Shown: positions 42,612 to 50,647 of the stretch, in pieces
Numbering within the stretch: the stretch's first letter is position 1
Layout of the letters: every line of letters begins with the position of its first letter
Origin: Planctomycetia bacterium
GTDB taxonomy: Bacteria > Planctomycetota > Phycisphaerae > Phycisphaerales > SM1A02
Assembly (NCBI GenBank): GCA_005776885.1
Contig: SXOD01000008.1
Span: forward strand, 1-53,083
Length of the DNA stretch: 53,083 bases
Direction: 5' to 3'
Notes under the pieces: model-generated
What the model saw: the letters and a program-made list of their open reading frames with translations, nothing else
What the model was told of the DNA's origin: nothing
The model's database searches: none
Position numbers and translations under genes: made by a program

Positions 42612-43451
42612 ATGGCACGCATTCATCCCACCGCTGTCATCGACCCGACCGCTGAGCTGGCCGACTCTGTCGAGGTCGGCGCCTACTGCGTGGTCGGGCC
42701 GCGCGTGACCATTGGCGACGACTGTGTCCTCCGTGCCCACTCGCAAGTGGTGTCGATGACCCGGATGGGCCGTGGCAACATCGTCCATCCCTACGCGATC
42801 GTCGGGGGTGACCCGCAAGACCTCAAGTACCACGGTGAGCCGACGTGGCTTGAGGTGGGCGACAACAACCAGGTCCGCGAGTACTGCAGCCTGCATCGCG
42901 GGACGGGGAACGGCGGCGGTCTCACGAAGATCGGCTCGCACAACCTCTTCATGGCGTGCACGCACGTGGCGCACGATTGCGTGATCGGCGACCACATCAT
43001 CATGGCCAACAACGTCATGCTGGCCGGGCACGTGCACGTCGAGGACTATTCCAATCTCGGCGGTGCCGTGGGCGTCCACCACTTCGTGCGCATCGGCTAC
43101 TGCTCCTTCATCGGAGGCATGTCCCGGTGCAACAAGGATGTCCCCCCCTACATGATCCTGGAGGGCAACCCGGCGTCGATCCGGGGCTACAACCACGTCG
43201 GCATGAGCCGGCTTGGGTATGTGGAATCGGACCTCGAGGCGGTGAAGGAGGCCTACAAGGCGCTGTACCGCGCGCTGGGCGGCAGCGTGACGGAGAAGGC
43301 CGCCCGCCTCCGCGATCGATTCCCGGAGTCCAAGGCCATCGCCCGGCTCTGCAATGCGGTCCTGGAGGAGGGAGGCGGGGTGCACGGTCGCGTTCTGGAG
43401 CTCAAGCGCACCGATGACAAGCGCGCGGCGAGGGCCCCCGCCGCGGGGTAG
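42612..43451 (+). CDS. lpxA: UDP-N-acetylglucosamine O-acyltransferase
   Basis: 279 residues from ATG 42612. Left-handed beta-helix repeats run through residues 3-190 (RIHPTAVIDPTAELADSVEVGAYCVVG). Family signatures are AIVGGDPQDLKYHGEPTWLEVGDNNQVREYCSLHRGT, the catalytic His in MACTHVAHDCVIGDHIIMAN, and NPASIRGYNHVGMSRLGY. It makes the first acylation of UDP-GlcNAc in lipid A synthesis. The lpx order D-C/Z-A follows bamA-skp, as in many Gram-negatives; lpxB is not in the window. Confidence 0.95.
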   Translation: MARIHPTAVIDPTAELADSVEVGAYCVVGPRVTIGDDCVLRAHSQVVSMTRMGRGNIVHPYAIVGGDPQDLKYHGEPTWLEVGDNNQVREYCSLHRGTGNGGGLTKIGSHNLFMACTHVAHDCVIGDHIIMANNVMLAGHVHVEDYSNLGGAVGVHHFVRIGYCSFIGGMSRCNKDVPPYMILEGNPASIRGYNHVGMSRLGYVESDLEAVKEAYKALYRALGGSVTEKAARLRDRFPESKAIARLCNAVLEEGGGVHGRVLELKRTDDKRAARAPAAG

Positions 43452-43466
43452 GATCGGCCTTCCCGA

Positions 43467-44198
43467 ATGTCGAAGGCCGCCAAGGAACAACGGATCGAGG
43501 AGCTGGCACGCGCTGCCCACAAGGAACTGCGCGCGAGCAGCTGGTATGAGGCCGAGCGCCTCGCCCTTCGAGCCCTGGATCTGGCACACCGAGATCGAGC
43601 GTGGGATGTCATGGCCAGCGTCGTCCTGCCATTGCAGGAGGCGCGCCGCCAGCGGATGCGGTTGGCGATCGATTGCGAAGTCCTCCGCCTGGTCGAAAGT
43701 CCCATCCCCGAGGACCCGCAGGTCGAGGCGGGGTGCTACCTCGTGCAGCCTCCGCAGGTGGGCGCCGACGCACGACGCCTCCGCCTGTCCGCCCTCCATC
43801 GGGAAGTGCCGATCCTGGTCGTCTGTCGCGAGCCGACCACCAAGCTTTCCGAAGTGCCAATCGTCGCGGTAGGACCTGTCACGGTCCGGGCGAAAGTCGA
43901 CCCACCGCCGAAAAAGGGCTACACGATGCCTTGGTTCCTGATGGCCGGACGTGAGCTCGGTGCGGCGGCGATCCAGGCCTTGGATACGGGGCTGGAGTGG
44001 CATCGCCAGGTGCAGTACCTGGTGGGTTGCCTGGATGCCATTGCCGACCACGAGGAGTTGCACCAGGCCCTCCACGACGTGTGCCTCCGCGCGGCTGCCG
44101 CCGGCGCCTGCGGCGACGAGGACGCTCACGACCCGCTGGACGATGAGCTTGAGCTGGATGACGGCTCCTCAGCGATCCGAGAGAACGACGAAGCCTGA
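43467..44198 (+). CDS. Helical protein of unknown function with acidic C-terminus
   Basis: 243 residues, 15 bp after lpxA. Residues 5-65 are helical and TPR-like (IEELARAAHKELRASSWYEAERLALRALDLAHRDRAW). Residues 85-150 look like strands (AGCYLVQPPQVGADARRLRLSALHREVPILVVCREP), then a helix (ALDTGLEWHRQVQYLVGCLDAI) and an acidic tail (DPLDDELELDD). Cytosolic by sequence. No family is recognised. TAGGAT 12 bases before the ATG may be a -10. Confidence 0.7.
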   Translation: MSKAAKEQRIEELARAAHKELRASSWYEAERLALRALDLAHRDRAWDVMASVVLPLQEARRQRMRLAIDCEVLRLVESPIPEDPQVEAGCYLVQPPQVGADARRLRLSALHREVPILVVCREPTTKLSEVPIVAVGPVTVRAKVDPPPKKGYTMPWFLMAGRELGAAAIQALDTGLEWHRQVQYLVGCLDAIADHEELHQALHDVCLRAAAAGACGDEDAHDPLDDELELDDGSSAIRENDEA

Positions 44199-44219
44199 TT
44201 TCTTCGAGGGGTCGCACAC

Positions 44220-45395
44220 ATGCCCACGCACCCAGTCACCGTGTTCGCCGGGATCCCGGCGAGCAACCTGTCGTTTTTCTGGCAGATTCGCTTTGCGGTG
44301 GGTGATCCCGCGGCACTGGTGATCGAGGCCGGAGGCGCACCGGGCGGCGCCGGCGCTCGCCGCACGCTCATCATCCGGGACATCGAGGTCGTGCGTGCTC
44401 GGCAGTCGGCGAGGGCCGATGAAGTGTTCGCGCCGGGGGACTTTGAGGTCGCCGGTGGACTTTCCGGCGATCGGGAGGTTGCGACAGCGCAAGCCCTTGC
44501 CGAGTGCCTGGTCCGGAGAGGCGTGAACGCGGTGCGCTGCGATCGCTCGCTGCCGGCAGTGTTCTGGCATCACCTCGCGGCGCGAGGCATCGGCGTGGCG
44601 TGCGATGTCGATCTTGGCGTGGTGGAACGGCGGGCGAAGGATGCCCAGGAAGTCGGCTGGTTGCGCGAGGCGCAGTCCGTCACCGAGCAGGCGATGGAGA
44701 TGGCGTGCCGCACGGTCGCGCGGGCACGCGCGGGTGCGAATGGCGTGCTCTCGCACGGTGGCTCGGACCTCACGAGCGAGCGCCTGCGGTCGATCATCGA
44801 CATTTGGCTCCTGGAACGCGGCTACGAGAACCCGACTGGCATCGTCGCGGGCGGGCCGCAGGGCGCGGACTGCCACGACCACGGGCACGGCGCCCTGCGC
44901 ACGGGCGAGCCTGTCATCATCGACATCTTCCCGCGCAACAAGTCGACGCGCTACTGGGGCGATTGCACTCGCACGGTGGTGCACGGCGGCGCGGCGGCGG
45001 CGCGCCCCGAGTTGGTTCGCATGCACGCCGCCGTCGTGGAGGCCAAGGCCGCGGCGACGGGGGCGACTCGGGCCGGGGTCACGGGAGAAGCGGTGCACGC
45101 GGCGACGGCGCGCGTGATGGCCGAGCACGGTTTTGGGATGGGATTGCCCACGGAGGGCGAGCGCGGCTGGTGTCGAATGACGCACGGGACCGGCCACGGC
45201 ATCGGCCTCGAGGTGCACGAGCCACCGCTCCTGGCCGCGAAGGGGCCTGCCCTGGTGGCAGGCGATGCGCTCACGATCGAGCCGGGCCTGTACGCCGACG
45301 ACATCGGTGGCGTGAGGGTGGAGGACATGGTGATCGTCACGCGCGATGGGTGCGACAACCTGAACTCGATCCCCGAAGGGCTGGACTGGGCTTGA
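44220..45395 (+). CDS. M24 family metallopeptidase (Xaa-Pro aminopeptidase-like)
   Basis: 391 residues. The C-terminal pita-bread domain begins near residue 145 (AQEVGWLREAQSVTEQAMEMA). Metal ligands are visible as Asp in VIIDIFPRN, Asp in YWGDCTRTVV, His in HGTGHGIGLEVHEPP, Glu in LTIEPGLY and Glu in GVRVEDMVIV. The N-terminal 140 residues match the creatinase-N-type domain of Xaa-Pro peptidases. It probably removes an N-terminal residue before proline or cleaves such dipeptides. GAGGGG lies 8 bases before the ATG. A perfect hairpin follows the stop. Confidence 0.93.
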   Translation: MPTHPVTVFAGIPASNLSFFWQIRFAVGDPAALVIEAGGAPGGAGARRTLIIRDIEVVRARQSARADEVFAPGDFEVAGGLSGDREVATAQALAECLVRRGVNAVRCDRSLPAVFWHHLAARGIGVACDVDLGVVERRAKDAQEVGWLREAQSVTEQAMEMACRTVARARAGANGVLSHGGSDLTSERLRSIIDIWLLERGYENPTGIVAGGPQGADCHDHGHGALRTGEPVIIDIFPRNKSTRYWGDCTRTVVHGGAAAARPELVRMHAAVVEAKAAATGATRAGVTGEAVHAATARVMAEHGFGMGLPTEGERGWCRMTHGTGHGIGLEVHEPPLLAAKGPALVAGDALTIEPGLYADDIGGVRVEDMVIVTRDGCDNLNSIPEGLDWA

Positions 45396-45407
45396 CCAAG
45401 GTCCGAC

Positions 45408-45462
45408 CCCGGTTATCGGTGGAAATGTGCCCCTCAAGGGCACATTTCCACCGATAACCGGG
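45408..45462. terminator. Perfect 25-bp stem-loop between convergent genes
   Basis: The left arm 45408-45432 and right arm 45438-45462 are exact reverse complements around the loop CTCAA. The arm contains CGGTGGAAATGTGCCC. It lies 12 bp after the M24 stop and 45 bp before the EttA-like stop on the other strand, so it can end both transcripts. No T-run follows on either side. Confidence 0.75.
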
Positions 45463-45507
45463 AGGGGACGTTGGGTGTGATGTCGCTGGGGCCTCCTCGC
45501 CGGACGC

Positions 45508-47235
45508 CTAGGACCTGGCCAGTTTCCGGTACTTCACGCGGCCGGGAACCAAGTCGCCAAGCCGGCGCACGCGATCGTCCTCGTACTCGCTGAAGTTGCC
45601 GGGGAAGAAGGTGACCTTGCTGTCGCCCTCAAAGGCCAGGATATGCGTGGCAACGCGGTCAAGGACCCAGCGATCGTGGCTGATGACGACGGCGGTGCCG
45701 CCGAAGTTCTCGATCGCTTCCTCCAGCGCGCGAAGCACATTGACATCCAGGTCGTTGGTCGGCTCGTCAAAGAGGATGACATTGGCCCCCTGCCGCAGCA
45801 TGCGGGCCAGGTGAATGCGATTGCGTTCGCCACCGGAGAGGGAATCCACGCTCTTGGATTGGTCAGTGCCGGAGAAGCCAAATCGCGCCACATACGCGCG
45901 GCTGTTGACCTTGACGGGCCCCAGCATGATCTCCTGGTCGCCGCCGGAGATCGCCTCCCAGATGGAAGCTCCCTTGGGGATGGAGTCTCGCAGCTGCTCC
46001 ACATAGCCAAGCGACACCGTCTCGCCGACGATGAACTGGCCGCTGTCAGGCTTCTCCATCCCCATGATCATCTTGAAGAGCGTGGGCGTGCCGGCGCCGT
46101 TGGGGCCGATGACGCCCACGATCGCTCCCGGCGGGATGTCGAAGGTGGTGCCCTCCATGAGGAGCGTGTCGCCAAATCCCTTGACGACATCGCGCGCCTG
46201 GATGACGACGTTGCCCAGCCGTGGGCCTGGCGGGATGAAGATCTCCAGCTCCTGCGCGTTCTCCCTCGACGCACGCTCTTCAAGCAACTTCTCGTAGTTG
46301 GCGATGCGCGACTTGCTCTTGCTCTGTCGACCCTTGGGGTTCTGGCGAATCCACTCCAGCTCGTGCTCCAGCGTCTTCGCTCGAGCGCTGGCCTGCTTCT
46401 CTTCGGTCGCCAGTCGCGCGCGCTTCTGTTCCAGCCATCCCGTGTAGTTGCCTTCGTACGGAATGCCGACGCCGCGATCCAGTTCCAGGATCCAAACGGC
46501 GACAATGTCAAGGAAGTAGCGATCGAGCGTCACGGCGATGACCGTGCCCCGATAGCGCGCCAGGTGTTGCTCCAGCCACTGGACGCTCTCGGCGACGAGC
46601 TGGTTGGTGGGCTCGTCCAGGAGCACTACATCCGGCTTCTGCAGCAGGAGTCGCGTGAGCGCAACGCGTCGGCGCTCGCCGCCGGACACCTTGTCCAGCG
46701 TCGCGTCGGCCGGCGGGCATCGCATCGCTTCCATCGCCATCTCCAATTGGTTGTCGATGGTCCACGCGTCCAGCAGGTCCAGCCGCTCCTGCAGTTCCCC
46801 CTGCCGCGTGAGCAGCTTGTCCATTTGCTCGGGCGTGAGGTCGGTGGCGAACTTCTCCGCGATCTCGTCAAACTCCTTGAGGAGCGCGAAGGTCTCGCCG
46901 AGTCCTTCGCGAACAACCTCGATGACCGTGCGAGTCTCGTTCGCCAGCGGCTCCTGCTCCAGGAATCCGACGCTGTAGCCCTGCGCCCGCTCGATCTTCC
47001 CCTCGAACTCCTTGTCGGTCCCCGCCATGAGCCGGAGCAGCGTCGACTTGCCGCTGCCGTTCAGACCCAGCACGCCAATCTTGGCGCCGTAGTAGTACGA
47101 CACCCAGATGTCCTTGAGGATCGTCTTCTTCTGGACCGTCTTGGTCACTCCCTGCATCGAATAGATGATGCGCGTCGTGCCCTTCTGCGAGGTGACGGCA
47201 TCGTTCCCGCTGCGGCGATCGGTTCCTTTGGCCAT
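45508..47235 (-). CDS. EttA-like ABC-F ATPase with altered catalytic residues
   Basis: 575 residues. EttA (energy-dependent translational throttle) gates the ribosome E site. Length, the TRIIYSMQGVTKTVQKKTILKDI start, the RQNPKGRQSKSKSRIANYE linker and the GDLVPGRVKYRK end fit the family. NBD1 has an intact Walker A (GLNGSGKST, Lys63) and signature SGGER (184-188), but the usual NHLD after Walker B is NQLV (211-214) and the switch His of THDRYFLDN is Leu237 (TLDRYFLDI). NBD2 has Walker A GPNGAGTPT (377-385), with the ATP-binding Lys-Ser replaced by Thr-Pro, but an intact signature (467-471), DEPTND and SHDRW. Both composite sites should be impaired. The reading frame is fully open. Confidence 0.9.
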   Translation of the reverse strand: MAKGTDRRSGNDAVTSQKGTTRIIYSMQGVTKTVQKKTILKDIWVSYYYGAKIGVLGLNGSGKSTLLRLMAGTDKEFEGKIERAQGYSVGFLEQEPLANETRTVIEVVREGLGETFALLKEFDEIAEKFATDLTPEQMDKLLTRQGELQERLDLLDAWTIDNQLEMAMEAMRCPPADATLDKVSGGERRRVALTRLLLQKPDVVLLDEPTNQLVAESVQWLEQHLARYRGTVIAVTLDRYFLDIVAVWILELDRGVGIPYEGNYTGWLEQKRARLATEEKQASARAKTLEHELEWIRQNPKGRQSKSKSRIANYEKLLEERASRENAQELEIFIPPGPRLGNVVIQARDVVKGFGDTLLMEGTTFDIPPGAIVGVIGPNGAGTPTLFKMIMGMEKPDSGQFIVGETVSLGYVEQLRDSIPKGASIWEAISGGDQEIMLGPVKVNSRAYVARFGFSGTDQSKSVDSLSGGERNRIHLARMLRQGANVILFDEPTNDLDVNVLRALEEAIENFGGTAVVISHDRWVLDRVATHILAFEGDSKVTFFPGNFSEYEDDRVRRLGDLVPGRVKYRKLARS

Positions 47236-47317
47236 GGGGGCGGGGATGGTATCGGAAGGTCGGTCGGCTCTCGTTGCTGGTCAAGGCGCCAGCGAGGGCG
47301 CCAGCGCGCGATCCGCC

Positions 47318-48064
47318 TCAAGCATCAAGGACGGCCGGATCGGCGCACTCGTCCATGATCGCGGAGATGGCGACAAAGGTCGCCTCGGCAGACTCGACGA
47401 TGTTCGCGCGATCGCGCGCGCTGAGCGTTGGCGCAACACCGTCCAGGGCCGCACGAAACTCGCCCCAGTAGGCACGGGTCTGTGCGGCGTGCGGGTCGAT
47501 GGAGCGCAGCGTCCCATCCGGCAGGCCCCACGCCTTCCGCAGGACTCGCGCGATCACCATGCCGCCATTGGTGCTGCCCTCAAGAACATAAAGCGTGCCG
47601 ACCAGCGCGATCGGGGAGTGCTCAGCGGTCGTGGCGATGCGGTCAAGCGCGGCGTCAATGGACCTAAAGTTCGGGCAGTCATTGGAGACCCCCATCGTCG
47701 CCAAGTCTGCGGCAAAATGCACCGATCGGCGGTGTCGATTCAGGAACACCTGTCCCAATCGTGGCTCAGCCGTCATGCTGCGATCGAGCGCACCCTCGAG
47801 AACCAGATGGATCGAGTGCAGCGCGCGCGCGAATGGCTCGTACTCGGTGGGCGTCACTTCACCGCGCACGATTCGCTGCTGCAGCGGATGGAACTCGGCA
47901 CGGTGGTGCGCGTCCTTGGTGCGTTCCTTGAGTTCGTCGGCGAGCGAGGGCACGGCCACCTCCGCGGGACGAGCTCCGAACATCGCGGCAAACGGGCAGC
48001 GCGGGCCGGTGCCAGCGCGGGTGGACGAGGCGGTGAGGTCCGACGGCGTGAGTTGGCTTGACAT
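47318..48064 (-). CDS. Heme oxygenase (biliverdin-producing)
   Basis: 248 residues. After a lead of about 40 residues containing RCPFAAMFG (a Cys-Pro pair like heme-regulatory motifs) comes the heme oxygenase fold: LADELKERTKDAHHRAE with the proximal heme His, YEPFARALHSIHLVLEGAL, and the distal-helix signature TLYVLEGSTNGGMVIAR. It opens heme to biliverdin, CO and iron; in bacteria this serves iron release or bilin chromophores for phytochromes. No phytochrome is in the window. It is 3 bp after a small membrane protein gene, in one operon, and divergent from a CxxCH lipoprotein. Confidence 0.88.
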   Translation of the reverse strand: MSSQLTPSDLTASSTRAGTGPRCPFAAMFGARPAEVAVPSLADELKERTKDAHHRAEFHPLQQRIVRGEVTPTEYEPFARALHSIHLVLEGALDRSMTAEPRLGQVFLNRHRRSVHFAADLATMGVSNDCPNFRSIDAALDRIATTAEHSPIALVGTLYVLEGSTNGGMVIARVLRKAWGLPDGTLRSIDPHAAQTRAYWGEFRAALDGVAPTLSARDRANIVESAEATFVAISAIMDECADPAVLDA

Positions 48065-48067
48065 CGA

Positions 48068-48337
48068 TTACTCCGGAACGGATTCGGTTGTGGGGGTGGG
48101 TTGGGTCGTGGGGGTGGGATGGACCGGCTGCGCGACATCCCGCTCGACATCGCATGAGAAGAATGAGGTCGCGAGCAGTGCCGGCACCACGAGCCACGCA
48201 AGACCCTTCACCAGAAAGAAAGTGAAGGCGCCGATGCCGAACCATCGTGCGAGGGGGCAGCGGCTGGCGCTGTTTGCATGCAGAGCGATAGAAGGCGTTG
48301 AGCTCCCGAGCGGACCGTTGTTGCTGTTGCGACGCAT
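48068..48337 (-). CDS. Small single-pass membrane protein upstream of heme oxygenase
   Basis: 89 residues from ATG 48337. One strong hydrophobic segment (FGIGAFTFFLVKGLAWLVVPALLATSF) is followed by a Cys, then a Pro/Thr/Glu-rich tail (VHPTPTTQPTPTT). The N-terminal 30 residues are Asn/Ser rich and likely cytosolic. The in-frame ATG at 48349 falls inside the -10 element, so 48337, which coincides with the predicted transcription start, is preferred. No family is recognised. It is translationally close to heme oxygenase (3 bp). Confidence 0.7.
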   Translation of the reverse strand: MRRNSNNGPLGSSTPSIALHANSASRCPLARWFGIGAFTFFLVKGLAWLVVPALLATSFFSCDVERDVAQPVHPTPTTQPTPTTESVPE

Positions 48338-48344
48338 TCTCACA

Positions 48345-48372
48345 ATCATATAGAAACCACGATTCCCGTCAA
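48345..48372 (-). promoter_or_regulatory. Sigma-70 promoter of the heme oxygenase operon (leaderless)
   Basis: On the minus strand: TTGACG (48372-48367), 16 bp, TATGAT (48350-48345). The expected start point, 7 bases further, is the A of ATG 48337. This is one of the best consensus promoters in the window. Confidence 0.65.
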
Positions 48373-48408
48373 CCGGTGCCGATTGTCACCCGTTGTAGGG
48401 TTCCACTC

Positions 48409-49407
48409 GTGTCGATCCGAATCCCTAGGGTTTCCGTCAATGCCCTGGCCGCAGCGATCGCGCTCCTCTTCGTTGGTTGCATTGAAGCCCCGCAGTCGGC
48501 GGGACCGAGTTCATCGCCGAGACCGAGTCCGGCGGTGGTGGCAAGCCGCGGCCCAGGCAACGCCCTCATCCTGAGCGACCTCTTTGTGACCTGCGGCGCT
48601 CCCGACGATGCATGCCGCGCGTGGCTCGTGGAGCATCTGGTCGACACGCTCATCTGCGTCGATGGTGCCGAGCCGGACATCGACGCCGCCAATCGCGCCG
48701 GGTTGCGAGTGCTGCACCTCCCCTGCACCTACGACGGCATCCCGGAGGCCGTCACGCTGGCGATCACCAAGGCTGCGCTCGAAGCGCAGGCGCGTGGCAC
48801 ACGGGTGGCCACGCATTGCCACCACGGGAAGCATCGATCTCCGGCCGCCGCCGCGACCGCGATGCGGGCACTTGGCGCGAGCGTGCACGAATCGGAAGCG
48901 GCGCTGGCGCTTGCCGGAACATCATCGGGATACCCTGGACTCTGGAGGGATGTGCGGGAGCAGGAATTCATTCCGCTCGATGCACGCGCGTCACTCGATG
49001 CCGTCGCGCTGGCCTGGAACACGGCGGTTCCACCCGCGGAGTTGGTCCGACTCATGAACGAGATGGAGAGACGGCTCGACGCGATGAGCTTATCGGTGGC
49101 GCGCGGTGCCCTTCCGAGCGCTGCGGATGCGGGGGCGCTTGCGGATGCGCTCCGGTTGTGCGGCGACGAAGGGCGAGGGCGAGCGGAGGGCATGTCATCG
49201 GACTTGGGCGCTCTGGCACTTCAAGCGCAGGCTCTCGAAGATCTCTTGACGGCGACGCGGGCCGCCGACTCGATGGACGACGAGGTCGCAGCAAGCGCCG
49301 CCGCAGGAGCCGCCGCAAGAGCCGACGCAAGAGCCGACGCAGCGGCCGCACTCGCGTCGATCAGGGCGGGCTGCGCTTCGTGCCACGCCGTTCATCGCGA
49401 CCGGTGA
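48409..49407 (+). CDS. Lipoprotein with Cys-x5-Arg phosphatase loop and C-terminal CxxCH heme motif
   Basis: 332 residues from GTG 48409 (TAGGG 9 bases upstream). Residues 8-24 are a lipoprotein signal with lipobox LFVGC (Cys24). Residues 50-185 resemble a small dual-specificity/tyrosine phosphatase: LILSDLFVTCGAP, DTLICVDGAEPDIDAANRAGLRVLHLPCTYDGIP and the P-loop HCHHGKHRS (Cys137, Arg143). Residues 205-332 are helical and Ala-rich and end in AGCASCHAVHR, a covalent heme c site (Cys322, Cys325, His326) placed as in cytochrome c-prime/class II cytochromes. Phosphatase plus heme c in one exported protein is unusual. It is divergent from the heme oxygenase operon. Confidence 0.8.
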   Translation: MSIRIPRVSVNALAAAIALLFVGCIEAPQSAGPSSSPRPSPAVVASRGPGNALILSDLFVTCGAPDDACRAWLVEHLVDTLICVDGAEPDIDAANRAGLRVLHLPCTYDGIPEAVTLAITKAALEAQARGTRVATHCHHGKHRSPAAAATAMRALGASVHESEAALALAGTSSGYPGLWRDVREQEFIPLDARASLDAVALAWNTAVPPAELVRLMNEMERRLDAMSLSVARGALPSAADAGALADALRLCGDEGRGRAEGMSSDLGALALQAQALEDLLTATRAADSMDDEVAASAAAGAAARADARADAAAALASIRAGCASCHAVHRDR

Positions 49408-49483
49408 TGCCACCGGGCACGAGTGACGGATCGCCCGTCCGAGAGCAACCGCCCCAGAGGCCGAGTGCTCAGACACCTCTGAC

Positions 49484-49522
49484 GCGGTGGAAATTGTCCC
49501 GTTTGGGGAGAATTCTCACCGC
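49484..49522. terminator. Imperfect stem-loop between convergent genes
   Basis: GCGGTG at 49484 pairs with CACCGC ending at 49522, and AATT and TCCC further in pair with AATT and GGGGA. The left arm reads CGGTGGAAATTGTCCC, sharing its core with the hairpin at 45408. It lies 77 bp after the phosphatase/cytochrome stop and 70 bp before the dockerin-protein stop. Confidence 0.5.
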
Positions 49523-49591
49523 ATCAAGGGGCTTCGCCGCGGCGAGTCATCCCGCACTCGCCTCGCCGCGCCTTGCCGCGCCGACTGGTTC

Positions 49592-50149
49592 CTACCCGGG
49601 GTTCGACCCGAATGCCGCCAGGACCAGCGAGAGATCGAACCCGTCCACGGTGCCGTCCCCGTTGGCGTCCGAGGTGGGCGAGTAGCCCAGCCCCCACCAG
49701 CCGAGGACGGCATTCACATCCAACTGAGTGACCGTCCCATCGAGGTTGATGTCGCCCAATGCGGCCTCGCACTCGTCGGGATGACCGTCGGCATCGAAGT
49801 CCGTGGAGACGCCGAACAGGATGTCGTCCGCGTCATCGATGCCATTGCCATTGCAGTCCTGCATGGTGGCCGGTTGCGATTCGGCCTGCGCCTCACCCTG
49901 CGCTGCCACGTCCGCGCTGATCTCTGCCGCGGCCTCCACGGCTTCCGTGATGTCCGCCTGGACAACCACTCCCGGCACCACGATCACCTCTAGCTTTACC
50001 TCCACCACCTCCTCCTGCACGACCGTGGCCAGCACACGCTTGCCCCCGGCCATCCCCCGAACCTGGATGCCATCCTGCGCTGCGCCTACTGTCGATGGGA
50101 TGACAACGGCCGCAATCATCACGCACGCCATCGGGACTGGAATCTTCAT
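49592..50149 (-). CDS. Exported dockerin-type repeat protein
   Basis: 185 residues from ATG 50149, preceded by AGGAGAG with good spacing. The signal peptide is MKIPVPMACVMIAAVVIPSTVGAAQ. Residues 35-90 are Val/Glu/Ala rich. Residues 95-125 hold the motif DCNGNGIDDADD ... DFDADGHPDECE, typical of Phycisphaerae exported proteins. Residues 128-180 are a complete dockerin type I pair: LGDINLDGTVTQLDVNAVLGWWG and SDANGDGTVDGFDLSLVLAAFG. No enzyme domain is present. Its role may be surface assembly or as a secretion/anchoring tag protein; no cohesin is seen. Confidence 0.85.
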   Translation of the reverse strand: MKIPVPMACVMIAAVVIPSTVGAAQDGIQVRGMAGGKRVLATVVQEEVVEVKLEVIVVPGVVVQADITEAVEAAAEISADVAAQGEAQAESQPATMQDCNGNGIDDADDILFGVSTDFDADGHPDECEAALGDINLDGTVTQLDVNAVLGWWGLGYSPTSDANGDGTVDGFDLSLVLAAFGSNPG

Positions 50150-50305
50150 GAGTGTCTCTCCTCGGTGTTGAATGTTGTCGCGAACCCCACCCAGATACGA
50201 AAATCGGCTCGGGAGCACGCAAAAGTTTCAGAAGTGGCAGGCGCGCAGGTGTGTCGAGGCGGTCACAAGGAGGCGATGCAAGCAAGGCGCGTAGGATCGA
50301 TCCCG

Positions 50306-50647
50306 ATGGCCAGCGAGCCAGCTCCCGAGTCACCTCCACCCGCCGCTCCCATCCGCTCCCCCGCCGAGCGGTTGTTTCGCCGTGTGTGGGTCTCCATTGC
50401 CGGATTCACCCTGCTGGCGATCGGCACGGTGCTTCTGGTGACCCCCGGCCCGGGTGTACCGATCATCGTGGCGGGTCTGGCCCTGCTCGCGCTGGAGTAC
50501 GCGTGGGCGAAGCGATGGCTCAAGAAGGTCAAGGAGACGGGAAGGTTCCTGTGGCAGAAGGCGTCGGGGGGGACGGCGGGATCGAGTTCCACGCGGCGGG
50601 AGGACGGCGTCAAAGACGGCGTTGACGGCAACGATCCAGAGCGTTAG
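50306..50647 (+). CDS. PGPGW-family transmembrane protein
   Basis: 113 residues from ATG 50306. A long hydrophobic region (VSIAGFTLLAIGTVLLVTPGPGVPIIVAGLALLALEYAWAKRWL) holds the TPGPG turn between two helices that defines the PGPGW family; the Trp is Val here. A basic segment (KRWLKKVKETGRFLWQK) and an acidic tail follow. Function is unknown. ATG 50276, with AAGGAGG 2 bases before it, is an alternative start; 50306 is preferred because TAGGAT lies 8 bases upstream, the arrangement seen at other genes here. Confidence 0.8.
   Translation: MASEPAPESPPPAAPIRSPAERLFRRVWVSIAGFTLLAIGTVLLVTPGPGVPIIVAGLALLALEYAWAKRWLKKVKETGRFLWQKASGGTAGSSSTRREDGVKDGVDGNDPER

Noticed and set aside
39269-42622. Minus-strand reading frame of 1117 codons opposite skp, lpxD and lpxC-fabZ
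   Set aside because: All sense-strand genes here are well-known families with overlapping starts. The antisense frame has no domain or start signal.
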